This document shows positions 33,174 to 41,663 of a DNA stretch of 64,000 bases, piece by piece. The number at the start of each line of letters is the position of its first letter. Position 1 is the first letter of the stretch. Origin of the DNA: Rhodobacter capsulatus (GTDB lineage Bacteria > Pseudomonadota > Alphaproteobacteria > Rhodobacterales > Rhodobacteraceae); assembly GCF_003254295.1 (NCBI RefSeq), contig NZ_QKZO01000014.1, positions 1 to 64,000 on the forward strand, written 5' to 3'. A program made the position numbers and the translations under genes. The notes beneath the pieces are model-generated. The model saw only the letters and a list, made by a program, of their open reading frames with translations. It was not told the DNA's origin and made no database searches.

Positions 33174-35087
33174 TCACACGTTCACGAGCGTGCCCAGCTC
33201 CACCACGCGCGAGGCCGGGATGCGGAAGTAATCCGACGACCGGGTGGCGTTGCGGGCGAGATAGAAGAAGAACAGGCTTTGCCAGGCGGGCATCCGGCGC
33301 TGCCCCGACAGTTTCAGCGAGCGTTGCGACAGGATGAACGAGGTCGCCATGATGTCGAACTTCCAGCCCAGCTTGCGGCATTGCAGAAGCGCCTTCGGCA
33401 CGTCGGGTTCCTCGGCATAGCCGAAGCGCAGCTCGACGCGGCGGAAGCGCTCGTTCAGCTCTTCCATGTTCACCCGGTCCTCCGGGGCGACGCGCGGCAC
33501 ATCCTCGGTGACGATGGTCAGGATCACGATATGCTCGTGCAGCGCCTTGAAGTGCTTGAGGCTGTGCAGCATCGCCGCGGGCACCATGTCGGGCGTGCCG
33601 GTCAGATAGATCGCCGTGCCCGGCACCGTCGAGATCGATTTCGAATCCATCTGCCGGAAGATCATGTCGAGCGGCACGTCGTTTTCGCGTTCCAGCTTGA
33701 GGATGATCGCCGCGCCGCGCCGCCAGGTCCACATCAGGAGGATCATCCCCCCGGCGATCGCCAGCGACACATAGCCCCCCGAGAAGATCTTCATCGAATT
33801 GGCGCCGAAGAACACCAGATCGAGCGCGAGGAACGGCACCATCATGCCGATGGCCAGCACCAGCGGCAGCTTCCACAGCTTGCGCGCCACCACCATCACG
33901 AGAATCGAGGTGATGCACATCTCGCCGGTGACCGAGATCCCGTAGGCCGCCGCCAGCGCCGAGGAGGAGCCGAAGACGACGATCAGCATCAGAACGCCAA
34001 GCATCAGCCAGAAGTTCACCTCGGGCATGTAGATCTGCCCCTGCTGCGTTTCCGAGGTCTGCCGGATCCGCAGCCGCGGGATCAGCTTCAGCTGCACCCC
34101 CTGCTGGGTCAGCGAATAGGCGCCCGAAATCACCGCCTGGCTGGCGATCACCGTCGCCGCCGCCGCCAGAACGATCATCGGCAGAAGCGCCCAATCGGGA
34201 TAAAGCCGGAAGAACGGGTTCTCGATCGCGCCGGGATTGGTCATCAGCAGCGCGCCCTGCCCGTAGTAGTTCAAAAGCAGCGAAGGCATGACGACAAAGA
34301 GCCAGGACACCTGGATCGGACGGCGGCCGAAATGGCCAAGGTCGGCATAAAGCGCCTCGGCCCCGGTCACCGCCAGAAAGGCCGCGCCCAGGATGGCAAG
34401 GCCCAGCGGACCGTTCGAGGTCACCAGTTCCGCCGCGCGGATCGGGTTGAGCGCCTCGAACACCACCGGCGCCTGAATGAGGTTCATGACCCCGCCCACC
34501 GCCAGCGCGGCGAACCAGACCATCATCACCGGGCCGAAGAATTTCGCCACCGCCGAGGTGCCCTTGCTCTGGAACACGAACAGCAACACGATGATGACGA
34601 CGGCCAATGGCACGATGAAAGGCTCGAAGGCGGGGGTGACAAGCTTCAGCCCCTCGATCGCGCCCAGAACCGAGACCGCGGGCGTCACCGCGGCATCGCC
34701 GTAAAACAGCCCCGCGCCAAGCATGCCCAGCGCCAGCACGATCGGCGTCGGCCGCCCCATCGCGCGTTGCACCAGCGCCAGAAGCGAGAAGGTCCCGCCC
34801 TCGCCGTCATTGTCGGCCATCATCAGGATGATGACATATTTGATCGTGACGACGATGATCAGCGCCCAGGTGATCACGGAAAGGACGCCCAGAACATGTT
34901 CGGGGTCGACGCCGCCGCCATGCGCGCCCGACGCCACCATCGCTTCGCGATAGGCGTAAAGCGGAGAGGTGCCGATATCGCCATAGACGACACCGATCGC
35001 GGCGAGGGAGGTCAGCGCGAGTCCCGTCTTGGCGTGGCTCTGGCTGCGATCTCCCTGCTCGGGGATCTCGGATTCGTTTTTGGTCAT
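33174..35087 (-). CDS. kup: Low-affinity potassium transport protein Kup
   Basis: A 637-residue inner-membrane K+/H+ symporter. The N-terminal LAAIGVVYGDIGTSPLYA, GEGGTFSLLAL and GLFYGDAAVTPAVSVLGAIEGL are Kup signatures. Twelve hydrophobic segments fill the first 440 residues, followed by a cytoplasmic tail (LKHFKALHEHIVILTI, FGYAEEPDVPKAL). Start ATG 35087 gives the usual family length, though only a weak ribosome-binding site precedes it. Divergent from the TerC gene. Confidence 0.93.
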   Translation of the reverse strand: MTKNESEIPEQGDRSQSHAKTGLALTSLAAIGVVYGDIGTSPLYAYREAMVASGAHGGGVDPEHVLGVLSVITWALIIVVTIKYVIILMMADNDGEGGTFSLLALVQRAMGRPTPIVLALGMLGAGLFYGDAAVTPAVSVLGAIEGLKLVTPAFEPFIVPLAVVIIVLLFVFQSKGTSAVAKFFGPVMMVWFAALAVGGVMNLIQAPVVFEALNPIRAAELVTSNGPLGLAILGAAFLAVTGAEALYADLGHFGRRPIQVSWLFVVMPSLLLNYYGQGALLMTNPGAIENPFFRLYPDWALLPMIVLAAAATVIASQAVISGAYSLTQQGVQLKLIPRLRIRQTSETQQGQIYMPEVNFWLMLGVLMLIVVFGSSSALAAAYGISVTGEMCITSILVMVVARKLWKLPLVLAIGMMVPFLALDLVFFGANSMKIFSGGYVSLAIAGGMILLMWTWRRGAAIILKLERENDVPLDMIFRQMDSKSISTVPGTAIYLTGTPDMVPAAMLHSLKHFKALHEHIVILTIVTEDVPRVAPEDRVNMEELNERFRRVELRFGYAEEPDVPKALLQCRKLGWKFDIMATSFILSQRSLKLSGQRRMPAWQSLFFFYLARNATRSSDYFRIPASRVVELGTLVNV

Positions 35088-35418
35088 GCAGTTGTGACTC
35101 GGGTCACCGGAACGTGATCTCCGGCCTTGGCTTCTTAACGATGTACGGCGACATGCGCCACCGGATTCGTACCCCGCCCGAGAGCGGCCCGAAACCGGCA
35201 GGCGAAAAAATGGAAAAAATGTCGCACCCGGGGGGTTGAACTCCCGTTTGCCCTGCCCAAAATATGAGGAGCGGACCGGGCCCCTCTGGCGTCGGAAGTT
35301 CCTCCAAGCTTCCACGTGATGTCGGACCGCATCGACACCCGCTAGATGGTCGTGCCCGGCAGATGGTCTGTCATCAGCCGGGCGACCAGACGGCGGCAAA
35401 CCGCAAGAGGTCGCCCCC
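35088..35418. other. Divergent intergenic region kup/terC, 331 bp
   Basis: No gene seen. On the plus strand TTGAAC (35236-35241) and AATATG (35261-35266) could be -35 and -10 boxes for terC with a slightly long spacer. A manganese riboswitch (yybP-ykoY), common before TerC genes, was looked for and not found. Confidence 0.4.
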
Positions 35419-36408
35419 GTGGAACTCATTCTTCTGCCTTTTCTTGGCCAGCCGCTGTGGATGTGGCTGGCTTTCGTCAGCCTTGTCCTGACCCTTCTCG
35501 CGCTTGATCTGGGCGTGCTCAACAAGGACGATCACGAGATCGGCATCGCGGAAAGCCTGAAGCTTTCGGCAATGTATATCGCGCTTGGCCTCGGCTTCGC
35601 CGGATTCGTCTTCTGGCAGATGGGCGCCACCGCCTCGGCGCAATATCTGACCGCCTTCGTCGTCGAGAAATCGCTTTCGATCGACAACATCTTCGTCATC
35701 GCGCTGATCTTCGGCTTCTTCGCCGTGCCGCGGCAATATCAGCGCAGGGTGCTGTTCTGGGGCATCCTGGGCGTGATCGTGCTGCGCGGGCTGATGATCG
35801 GCCTGGGCGCAACGCTCGTCGCCGAATACCACTGGCTGCTTTACGTCTTCGCCGCCTTCCTGATCCTGACCGGGATCAAGATGCTGTTTTCGGCCGACAA
35901 AGAGCACGAGATCACCGAAAACGGGCTGATCCGCTTCCTGCGCCGCCGCCTGCGCGTCACCGACGGCCCCCGCGGCCATGCCTTCTTCGTCACCGAACCC
36001 GACACGAAAACCGGCCGTCTAGTCCGCCATGCGACGCCGCTCTTCCTTGCCCTCGTGATGATCGAACTGGCCGACCTCGTCTTCGCGGTCGACTCGGTGC
36101 CTGCGGTCTTCACCATCACCACCGATCCCTACATCGTCTACACTTCGAACATCTTCGCGATCCTCGGCCTGCGGGCGCTTTACTTCGCGCTCTCCGCGAT
36201 CCTCGCCCGCTTCGCCTATCTGAAATACGCGCTCTCGGTGCTTCTGGTGTTCATCGGCTCCAAGGTCTTCGTGGCCGAGGCGCTGGGTTGGGAAAAATTC
36301 CCTCCGGCCTGGTCGCTTGGCATCACCTTCGCGATCCTTGCCGCAGGCATCCTTTTCTCGCTGTGGAAGACGGGCACAGCGAGAGGGCCGGCTCATCCGG
36401 CTGAATGA
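35419..36408 (+). CDS. TerC-family integral membrane protein (Alx-like)
   Basis: A 329-residue membrane protein with about nine helices. The TerC signatures are VVEKSLSIDNIFVIALIF and VMIELADLVFAVDSVPAVFTI, each with the conserved Asp thought to bind or pass a metal ion. E. coli Alx is a manganese exporter, and this window also holds mntR and mntH 2 kb away, so a manganese role is a fair inference. The start is GTG 35419 with AAGAGG eight bases before. Confidence 0.88.
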   Translation: MELILLPFLGQPLWMWLAFVSLVLTLLALDLGVLNKDDHEIGIAESLKLSAMYIALGLGFAGFVFWQMGATASAQYLTAFVVEKSLSIDNIFVIALIFGFFAVPRQYQRRVLFWGILGVIVLRGLMIGLGATLVAEYHWLLYVFAAFLILTGIKMLFSADKEHEITENGLIRFLRRRLRVTDGPRGHAFFVTEPDTKTGRLVRHATPLFLALVMIELADLVFAVDSVPAVFTITTDPYIVYTSNIFAILGLRALYFALSAILARFAYLKYALSVLLVFIGSKVFVAEALGWEKFPPAWSLGITFAILAAGILFSLWKTGTARGPAHPAE

Positions 36409-36445
36409 CGACGTCCCCGTCAATCCTCCAAAACTGCGAACGCGG

Positions 36446-36469
36446 TGCCCCGATCCTCCGGTCGGGGCA
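36446..36469 (+). terminator. Hairpin after terC
   Basis: TGCCCCGA and TCGGGGCA form a perfect 8-bp stem with an 8-base loop, 37 bp after the terC stop. Only a short T run (CTTTC) follows. A GTG start of the next frame would fall inside this hairpin, which argues for the later start of that gene. Confidence 0.55.
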
Positions 36470-36552
36470 TCGCACTTTCGGGGCCATCCGCCGCCTTGAT
36501 CGGCCCGGGCTTTGCCGCACATAGAGAGACATCCGTTTTCCCGAGGTTCCCG

Positions 36553-38037
36553 TTGCGTCACCCCCTCCGCCATCTTGCCACCTTCGCCCTTGCCCTGCTG
36601 CTGATCCTGACTTCGGTCTTCATGCTGGAGCGTGACCGGGCCGGGCTTGCCATCGCCGATTTCAAGGTCGGCGCGACCCCGGTGACGCTTTACGAACAGC
36701 CCGGCGCGACCGGCCCCGCCGTGGTCATCGCGCATGGTTTCGCAGGATCGCGGCAGATCATGCAGGCCTATTCCCTGCGGCTGGCGCAGGCGGGCTATCG
36801 TGTGCTGGCCTTCGACAGCGAGGGTCACGGCCGCAATCCGCAGCCGATGCGCGGCGATGTGACGAAGATCGACGGCACGACGGTGTTTCTGGTGGCCGAG
36901 GTCCGCCGGGTGATCGCGGCCGCCCGTGCCCTGCCCGGCGCGCCCGGCGTGTCGCTTCTGGGTCATTCGATGGCCACCGACATTCTGGTGCGCGCCGCCG
37001 AACAGGAGGCCGCGGCCGGGCGTCCCGTCGATGCCGTGGTGGCGATCTCGATGTTCTCGCAGGCGGTCACGGCCACCGAGCCGCCGCGGCTGCTGGTGAT
37101 CTCGGGCGAATGGGAAGGCGGCCTGCGCGGCTTTGCCCTCGATTACGTCCATCAGGTCGATCCGACGAAGGGCGAGGGCGAACTGGCCAGCGCCGGTCCG
37201 GTGGTGCGGATGGCCGTCGTGGCACCGCATGTGGAACATGTCGGCGTGCTTTACAGCCCGACCGCGGTCGTGGCGGCGCGCGACTGGTTCGATGCCACCT
37301 ATGCCCGCGTTTCGGGCGGCGATGTCTCTTCGATGGGGCTCTGGATTGTCGTGCTGCTGATCGGCCTCGTGCTGGCGGTGCATCCGCTGGCGGTGCTGCA
37401 GCCCAAACGCGCCGATCCCGCGCCGGTGCCGGTGCGGCGGTTCCTGCTCGCCTCGATCCTGCCCGCGCTGATCGTGCCCGTGGTGCTGACCCGGTTTCAC
37501 ATCGATTTCCTGCCGGTGCTGGTCGCCGATTACCTGATGGTGCATCTGGCCTGTTACGGGCTTTTGCAGATCACGCTGCTGCGCGGCTGGCAGGGCCTGC
37601 GCGCCGGGCTCTCGCTGCTGCCGGTGGGGCTGTTCCTGATCTGGGGGCTTGGCGCCTTCGGCCTCGCGCTGGATCGCTACGCCGCCAGCTACTGGCCCTC
37701 GCCCGAGCGGCTGTTGCTGATCGCGGTTCTGGCCTTTGGCACCGTGCCCGCGCTGATTGCCGATGCGCAGCTGACCGAGGCCGGGCATGCAGCGCTTTGG
37801 CGCCGGATCGTCGGGCGGGTGTTCCTCTTCGGCTCGTTCGCCCTCGCCGCGGCGCTGGATTTCGACCGGCTGATGTTCCTCCTGATCGCGCTGCCGCTTT
37901 TGCTGCTGTTCTTCTGCGTGCACGGGCTGATGGGCCGCTGGATCGCGCGCCGCTCCGGGGCGACGGTGGCGGGGCTGGGGCTTGGTCTTTGTCTTGCCTG
38001 GGTGCTGGGCGTCTGCTTCCCGCTGTTCAGCCCGTGA
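36553..38037 (+). CDS. Membrane-bound alpha/beta hydrolase
   Basis: A 494-residue protein with an N-terminal membrane helix (LATFALALLLILTSVFML), an alpha/beta hydrolase domain (about 45-265) and about eight C-terminal membrane helices. The hydrolase part has VVIAHGFAGSRQIMQ (oxyanion region) and the nucleophile elbow LLGHSMAT with Ser; a late His in VAPHVEHVG could complete the triad. The TTG at 36553 is preferred since GAGG precedes it and the only earlier candidate lies inside the terC hairpin. The substrate is unknown; the fused membrane half suggests a lipid or cell-envelope substrate. Confidence 0.7.
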   Translation: MRHPLRHLATFALALLLILTSVFMLERDRAGLAIADFKVGATPVTLYEQPGATGPAVVIAHGFAGSRQIMQAYSLRLAQAGYRVLAFDSEGHGRNPQPMRGDVTKIDGTTVFLVAEVRRVIAAARALPGAPGVSLLGHSMATDILVRAAEQEAAAGRPVDAVVAISMFSQAVTATEPPRLLVISGEWEGGLRGFALDYVHQVDPTKGEGELASAGPVVRMAVVAPHVEHVGVLYSPTAVVAARDWFDATYARVSGGDVSSMGLWIVVLLIGLVLAVHPLAVLQPKRADPAPVPVRRFLLASILPALIVPVVLTRFHIDFLPVLVADYLMVHLACYGLLQITLLRGWQGLRAGLSLLPVGLFLIWGLGAFGLALDRYAASYWPSPERLLLIAVLAFGTVPALIADAQLTEAGHAALWRRIVGRVFLFGSFALAAALDFDRLMFLLIALPLLLLFFCVHGLMGRWIARRSGATVAGLGLGLCLAWVLGVCFPLFSP

Positions 38038-38216
38038 CGCATCCCTTGGCCGGGGCCATCGCCGAAGCCACGTGCGCCAGATGCCCCATGGACGCCGAGT
38101 GCATCAGGCACTCGGCCAGCGCCCGCCCCGCCCATGGCGGGCGCTTCTCGCCCGCCGGGGCAGGCGCCGCCCTCTGTCACGCTTGCGGAAACGGTCCTGG
38201 CAACACCGGATCGTGA
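38034..38216 (+). CDS. Possible 60-aa Cys-rich protein
   Basis: A short frame starting at GTG that overlaps the hydrolase stop (GTGA). It encodes C-x2-C-x5-C near residues 14-23 and a later CHAC, a spacing seen in metal-binding ribbons. No ribosome-binding site stands out beyond possible coupling, and the DNA is full of GC-rich hairpins, so it may be chance. Confidence 0.25.
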   Translation: MTHPLAGAIAEATCARCPMDAECIRHSASARPAHGGRFSPAGAGAALCHACGNGPGNTGS

Positions 38217-38223
38217 CGGGCGG

Positions 38224-38242
38224 GGAAAGGCGATGCCTTTCC
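38224..38242 (-). terminator. Hairpin between convergent hydrolase and mntR genes
   Basis: GGAAAGGC and GCCTTTCC form an 8-bp stem with a three-base loop, flanked by GGGCGG and CCGCCC that can extend it. It sits 26 bp after the mntR stop. Without a T run it is a weak candidate terminator. Confidence 0.4.
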
Positions 38243-38268
38243 TTCTCCGCCCGAACAAACGCTGGATG

Positions 38269-38697
38269 TCAGCCGCGCTGCGCCAGATAGGCCTCGAACG
38301 CCCGCAGCGTCGCCTCCGACACATGATGCTCCAGCCCCTCGGCGTCGATCTCGGCGGTCTCGGCGGGCACCCCCACCGCGATCAGCAGATCGACAACCAC
38401 CCGATGCCGCATCCGCACCCGCGCTGCCAGCTCCGTCCCCAGTTCGGTCAGGAACACGCCGCGATAGGGCCGCGACACCGCCAGCCCCTCGCGCTTGAGC
38501 CGCGCCACCGCCTTCGTCGCCGTCGGATGCGTCACCCCCATCCGCGCCGCGATGTCGGTGATCCGCGCCTCGCCCATCTGCCGCGCCAGATCATCGATCA
38601 TCTCGGCGTAATCTTCCAGGACAGCCATGGCCTGCGCCTCCCGGGCCCGGGAAAAGCGCATCGTCGTCAGATCGGCAGGGGCGGTATCTTCGGGCAT
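38269..38697 (-). CDS. mntR: Manganese-responsive regulator MntR (DtxR family)
   Basis: A 142-residue DtxR-type repressor. The winged helix (ITDIAARMGVTHPTATKAVARLKREGLAVSRPYRGVFLTELG) is followed by the metal-binding/dimerisation half (RHRVVVDLLIAVGVPAETAEIDAEGLEHHVSE) containing the typical His/Glu ligands. It lacks the SH3 domain, as MntR does. ATG 38697 follows AAAGGA. Divergent from mntH with the operator near the mntH promoter, so Mn-bound MntR should repress mntH. Confidence 0.9.
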   Translation of the reverse strand: MPEDTAPADLTTMRFSRAREAQAMAVLEDYAEMIDDLARQMGEARITDIAARMGVTHPTATKAVARLKREGLAVSRPYRGVFLTELGTELAARVRMRHRVVVDLLIAVGVPAETAEIDAEGLEHHVSEATLRAFEAYLAQRG

Positions 38698-38795
38698 CTT
38701 GGGTCCTTTTCGCACCATTTTATCGCCTTGCCCCGGATTTGGAAACGCCCCCCGGAGCCGCACCGGGTTTCTGCCTGCCCGTGCCGGGAAGCCGC

Positions 38796-38822
38796 TTGAC
38801 AGAAGTGTAGCCAAGGCTACAC
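38796..38822 (+). promoter_or_regulatory. mntH promoter with MntR operator
   Basis: TTGACA at 38796-38801 is a consensus -35 box. The perfect 18-bp palindrome GTGTAGCCAAGGCTACAC (38805-38822) fills the spacer and the -10 region. Its TAGCC-AA-GGCTA core resembles the known E. coli MntR box core TAGCAAAGGCTA. Binding here would block RNA polymerase. Confidence 0.85.
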
Positions 38823-38868
38823 CTTGCAGCAACAGGTTCCGGGGGCCAGGATGATCCAGGAAAACTCC

Positions 38869-40146
38869 ATGTCCGGGCGGGCGCGGGCGACGATGTCCGC
38901 GGTGATCGGTGGCGAACGGCGCGGCCCGCTGGCGATGCTGGCCTTTGTCGGCCCGGCGGTGATCGCCTCGGTCGCCTATATGGATCCCGGCAATTACGCG
39001 ACGAACATCCAGGCGGGGGCGGGCTACGGCTATGCGCTGCTCTGGGTGGTGCTGATGGCCAACCTGATCGCGATGCTGTTTCAGGCGCTTTCGGCCCGGC
39101 TTGGCATCGTCACCGGGCGCAATCTGGCGGAACTGAGCCGCGATCACCTGCCCCGCCCACTGGTGCTGTGCATGTGGGCGGTCAGCGAGGTCGCCGCGAT
39201 GGCCACCGATCTGGCCGAATTCCTTGGCGGCGCCATCGGCTTTTCGCTGCTGCTGGGCATTCCGCTTTTGTGGGGCATGGCGCTGACCGCGGTGATCACC
39301 TATGCGATCCTGATGTTCGAGGCGCAGGGTTTCCGGCCGATGGAACTGGCGATCGGGTCGATGGTGGGGGTGATCGGGCTGAGCTATCTGGCCGAGGTGC
39401 TGATCGCGCCGATCGACTGGGGTCAGGCGGTGGGCGGCCTCACCACACCGAGCCTGCCCGATGCGGGCGCGCTGACCATTGCGGTGGGCATCATCGGCGC
39501 CACGGTGATGCCGCATGCGATCTTCCTGCATTCGGGACTGACACAGAACCGCGCCATTCTGGGCAGCGACAGCGACCGGCGCCGGATGGTGCGGATCTCC
39601 AACATCGAGGTGATCGTGGCGCTGGCGGGCGCCGGTCTGATCAACATGGCGATGGTGATGATGGCGGCCTCGGCCTTCCACAATGGCCATGCCGAAGTGG
39701 CGGAAATCGAGACCGCCTATCACACGCTGACCCCGCTTCTGGGCGGCTTCGCGGCGGCGGCCTTCCTTTTGTCGCTGATCGCCTCGGGGATTTCATCCTC
39801 GGTCGTCGGCACGATGGCGGGGCAGATGATCATGCAGGGCTTCCTGCGGATCAGTCTGCCGCTCTGGCTGCGTCGGGCGGTGACGATGGTGCCCGCTTTC
39901 GTCGTCGTCGCCTCGGGCGCCAATGCCACCGATGCGCTGGTGATGAGCCAGGTCGTGCTCTCGATCGCGCTGCCGGTGCCGATGCTCGCCCTGCTGTGGC
40001 TGATCCGCAAACCCGAGGTGATGGGCGCCTTCGTCCCCACGCGCAAGGTTCAGGCGGCGGCGGCCCTGGGCGCCTGTGTCGTCCTGTCGCTCAACATGGT
40101 CCTGCTGCTCGGCGCCTTCGGCATCGAAATGCCCTTCCTCTCCTGA
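38869..40146 (+). CDS. mntH: Nramp manganese transporter MntH
   Basis: A 425-residue proton-coupled Mn(II) importer. The TM1 metal site is VAYMDPGNYATN, and the TM6 site is TVMPHAIFLHSG (M-P-H). Eleven hydrophobic segments are visible. The start is uncertain: ATG 38869 has CCAGGAA about nine bases before it, ATG 38851 and TTG 38824 lie upstream in frame. Repression by MntR through the adjoining palindrome is expected. Confidence 0.93.
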   Translation: MSGRARATMSAVIGGERRGPLAMLAFVGPAVIASVAYMDPGNYATNIQAGAGYGYALLWVVLMANLIAMLFQALSARLGIVTGRNLAELSRDHLPRPLVLCMWAVSEVAAMATDLAEFLGGAIGFSLLLGIPLLWGMALTAVITYAILMFEAQGFRPMELAIGSMVGVIGLSYLAEVLIAPIDWGQAVGGLTTPSLPDAGALTIAVGIIGATVMPHAIFLHSGLTQNRAILGSDSDRRRMVRISNIEVIVALAGAGLINMAMVMMAASAFHNGHAEVAEIETAYHTLTPLLGGFAAAAFLLSLIASGISSSVVGTMAGQMIMQGFLRISLPLWLRRAVTMVPAFVVVASGANATDALVMSQVVLSIALPVPMLALLWLIRKPEVMGAFVPTRKVQAAAALGACVVLSLNMVLLLGAFGIEMPFLS

Positions 40147-40170
40147 TCCCTTTCACCTTGGTCCAAATAT

Positions 40171-40201
40171 CCCGGGGGGTGTGGGGGGCAGAGCCCCCCA
40201 C
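40171..40201. terminator. GC-rich hairpin between convergent mntH and hydroxypyruvate isomerase genes
   Basis: GTGGGGGGC (40181-40189) and GCCCCCCAC (40193-40201) form a 9-bp stem with a three-base loop. It is preceded by CCAAATATCCCGGGGGG, a sequence that I remember as recurring between genes in Rhodobacteraceae. It should terminate transcription from both sides. Confidence 0.6.
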
Positions 40202-40233
40202 GGGTCGCCTCGGCCTCAGCCGAGGCGAAATCC

Positions 40234-41007
40234 TCACCCGGCCTGTTTCTTGCGCCTCTTCGGCGCCGCCACCGGCGCGGACGGCATCCAGCCCAGCCCC
40301 GCCGCCGTTGTCAGCTTCGGCGTGTAATCGGCGCTCACCCAGCCCTTGTAACCCGCCGCCGCAAGCCGGTTCAGGAACCCGGCCACATCGAACCCGTCCG
40401 ATCCCGGCTCGGCCCGGTCGGGCGCCGAGGCCAGCGCAACATGGCGCAGATCGGCGCCGAAGCGTTCGGCCAAAGCCTCGGGCGACGCGCCCAGAGCCGC
40501 CGCGGTCGCGGTATCGAGACAGAGGCCCAGATTGTCCGCGCCCACCCCTGCCAGCACCTCGGCCAGCTGATCATAGCCTTGCAGAAAACTGCCCCCGGGC
40601 CGCGGCGCCAGGGTGAAGACGCGCTTGGGCGCCGCCCCCGTCGCCCAGCGCAGATTGCGCAGAAGCGTCCCGGTCTCGCCCTCGGGGCCCGGCAGGATCT
40701 CGATCGCCCCGGGCCTCAGCACCTCGGCGTAACGCAGCATCCGCTTGAAATCGCGCTGAAACCGCTCTTCGCCCCCCGGCGTCGCGGCAAAGCCCTGCGC
40801 CGCACCGGTGTAATTCGGCGGCGGCGCCACCATCGCCGCGAAGAGCAGCCCCGACATCACCAGCCGGTCGCGCAGCTCCTGCACCGGCCCGTCATAGGGG
40901 GACGCCAGGCTCACCCCCGCAAAGCCCGCCGCCTGCGCCGCCGAGAACCGCGCCGCAAAGGGCAGTTCCTGAAACAGCGTGGTCAGATCGGCGGCCAGTT
41001 TCACCAT
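40234..41007 (-). CDS. Hydroxypyruvate isomerase-like TIM-barrel protein
   Basis: A 257-residue protein of the sugar-isomerase (AP endonuclease 2-like) fold, close to Hyi/YgbM. LAADLTTLFQELPFAARFSAAQAAGFAGVSLASPYD is the typical start with F-x-E-x-P, but the usual catalytic Glu at the end of this strand (VExxxP) reads VSLASPY. The later NLGLCLDTATAAALG replaces the usual D-x-x-H. Missing Glu and His cast doubt on isomerase activity. The ATG at 41007 overlaps the stop of the DUF1285 gene. Confidence 0.65.
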   Translation of the reverse strand: MVKLAADLTTLFQELPFAARFSAAQAAGFAGVSLASPYDGPVQELRDRLVMSGLLFAAMVAPPPNYTGAAQGFAATPGGEERFQRDFKRMLRYAEVLRPGAIEILPGPEGETGTLLRNLRWATGAAPKRVFTLAPRPGGSFLQGYDQLAEVLAGVGADNLGLCLDTATAAALGASPEALAERFGADLRHVALASAPDRAEPGSDGFDVAGFLNRLAAAGYKGWVSADYTPKLTTAAGLGWMPSAPVAAPKRRKKQAG

Positions 41008-41591
41008 CACATCTCCGCCATCCGCTGGATCGGAAAGAACATCCCGCCCGAGGTCAGCCCAAGCCAGTCCTCGCCGTCCTGCGTGCCGGGCGCGGCCAGA
41101 TCGACCAGCCGGTAAAAGGTCTTGCGGTCGATCAGGGCTTCAAGGCCGCGGCGCACATGCAGATAGGGCCGCGGTGCGCCATCCGCCGCGATCACCACCC
41201 GGATCGGATGCGCGGGCCCCGCCACGACCGTATCCCCCACATTCGTCACAAAGCGCAGATCCCCCGCCTCGGCGGTGCAATCGACGGCCAGGAAGGGCGC
41301 ATCCTGCACCCGGATGCCGACCTTTTCGACCGGGGTCACCAGATAGAACTTGCCGTCTTCCAGCTTCAGCACCGAAGCGAAAAGCCGCACCAGAGCCTCG
41401 CGCCCGATCGGCGTGCCCAGATAGAACCAGGTCCCGTCGCGACGGATCTCGATGTCCAGATCGCCGCAAAAGGGCGGATCCCACAGATGCACCGGCGGCG
41501 GCCCCTTGGCCCCGGCTTTCGTCAGGGCTGCGGCGATCCCCTCCGCGCTCGGCGGCTTCACGGCGAATTGTGGCGCGGCTTTCTCGGTCAT
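41007..41591 (-). CDS. DUF1285 protein
   Basis: A 194-residue cytoplasmic protein of the DUF1285 family, recognisable by PPVHLWDPPFCGDLDIEIRRDGTWFYLGTPIGREALVRLFASVL and FYLVTPVEKVGIRVQDAPFLA. No biochemical role is known to me. It is divergent from the MoxR operon, which in alphaproteobacteria it commonly accompanies. Its stop overlaps the start of the following gene (TGATG). Confidence 0.88.
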   Translation of the reverse strand: MTEKAAPQFAVKPPSAEGIAAALTKAGAKGPPPVHLWDPPFCGDLDIEIRRDGTWFYLGTPIGREALVRLFASVLKLEDGKFYLVTPVEKVGIRVQDAPFLAVDCTAEAGDLRFVTNVGDTVVAGPAHPIRVVIAADGAPRPYLHVRRGLEALIDRKTFYRLVDLAAPGTQDGEDWLGLTSGGMFFPIQRMAEM

Positions 41592-41663
41592 CTTCTCTTT
41601 GCGGTTGGGCTGCGACGGTTTATCTGTTTCTCTACCCGTATAACGCGCAACCGGAGCCCTGTC

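Noticed and set aside
35088-35418. Manganese (yybP-ykoY) riboswitch before terC
   Set aside because: No match to the conserved loops could be found in the leader.
38038-38268. Structured RNA in the hairpin-rich gap between hydrolase and mntR
   Set aside because: Several GC stems can be drawn, but none fits a known riboswitch or RNA family, and GC-rich DNA gives such stems by chance.
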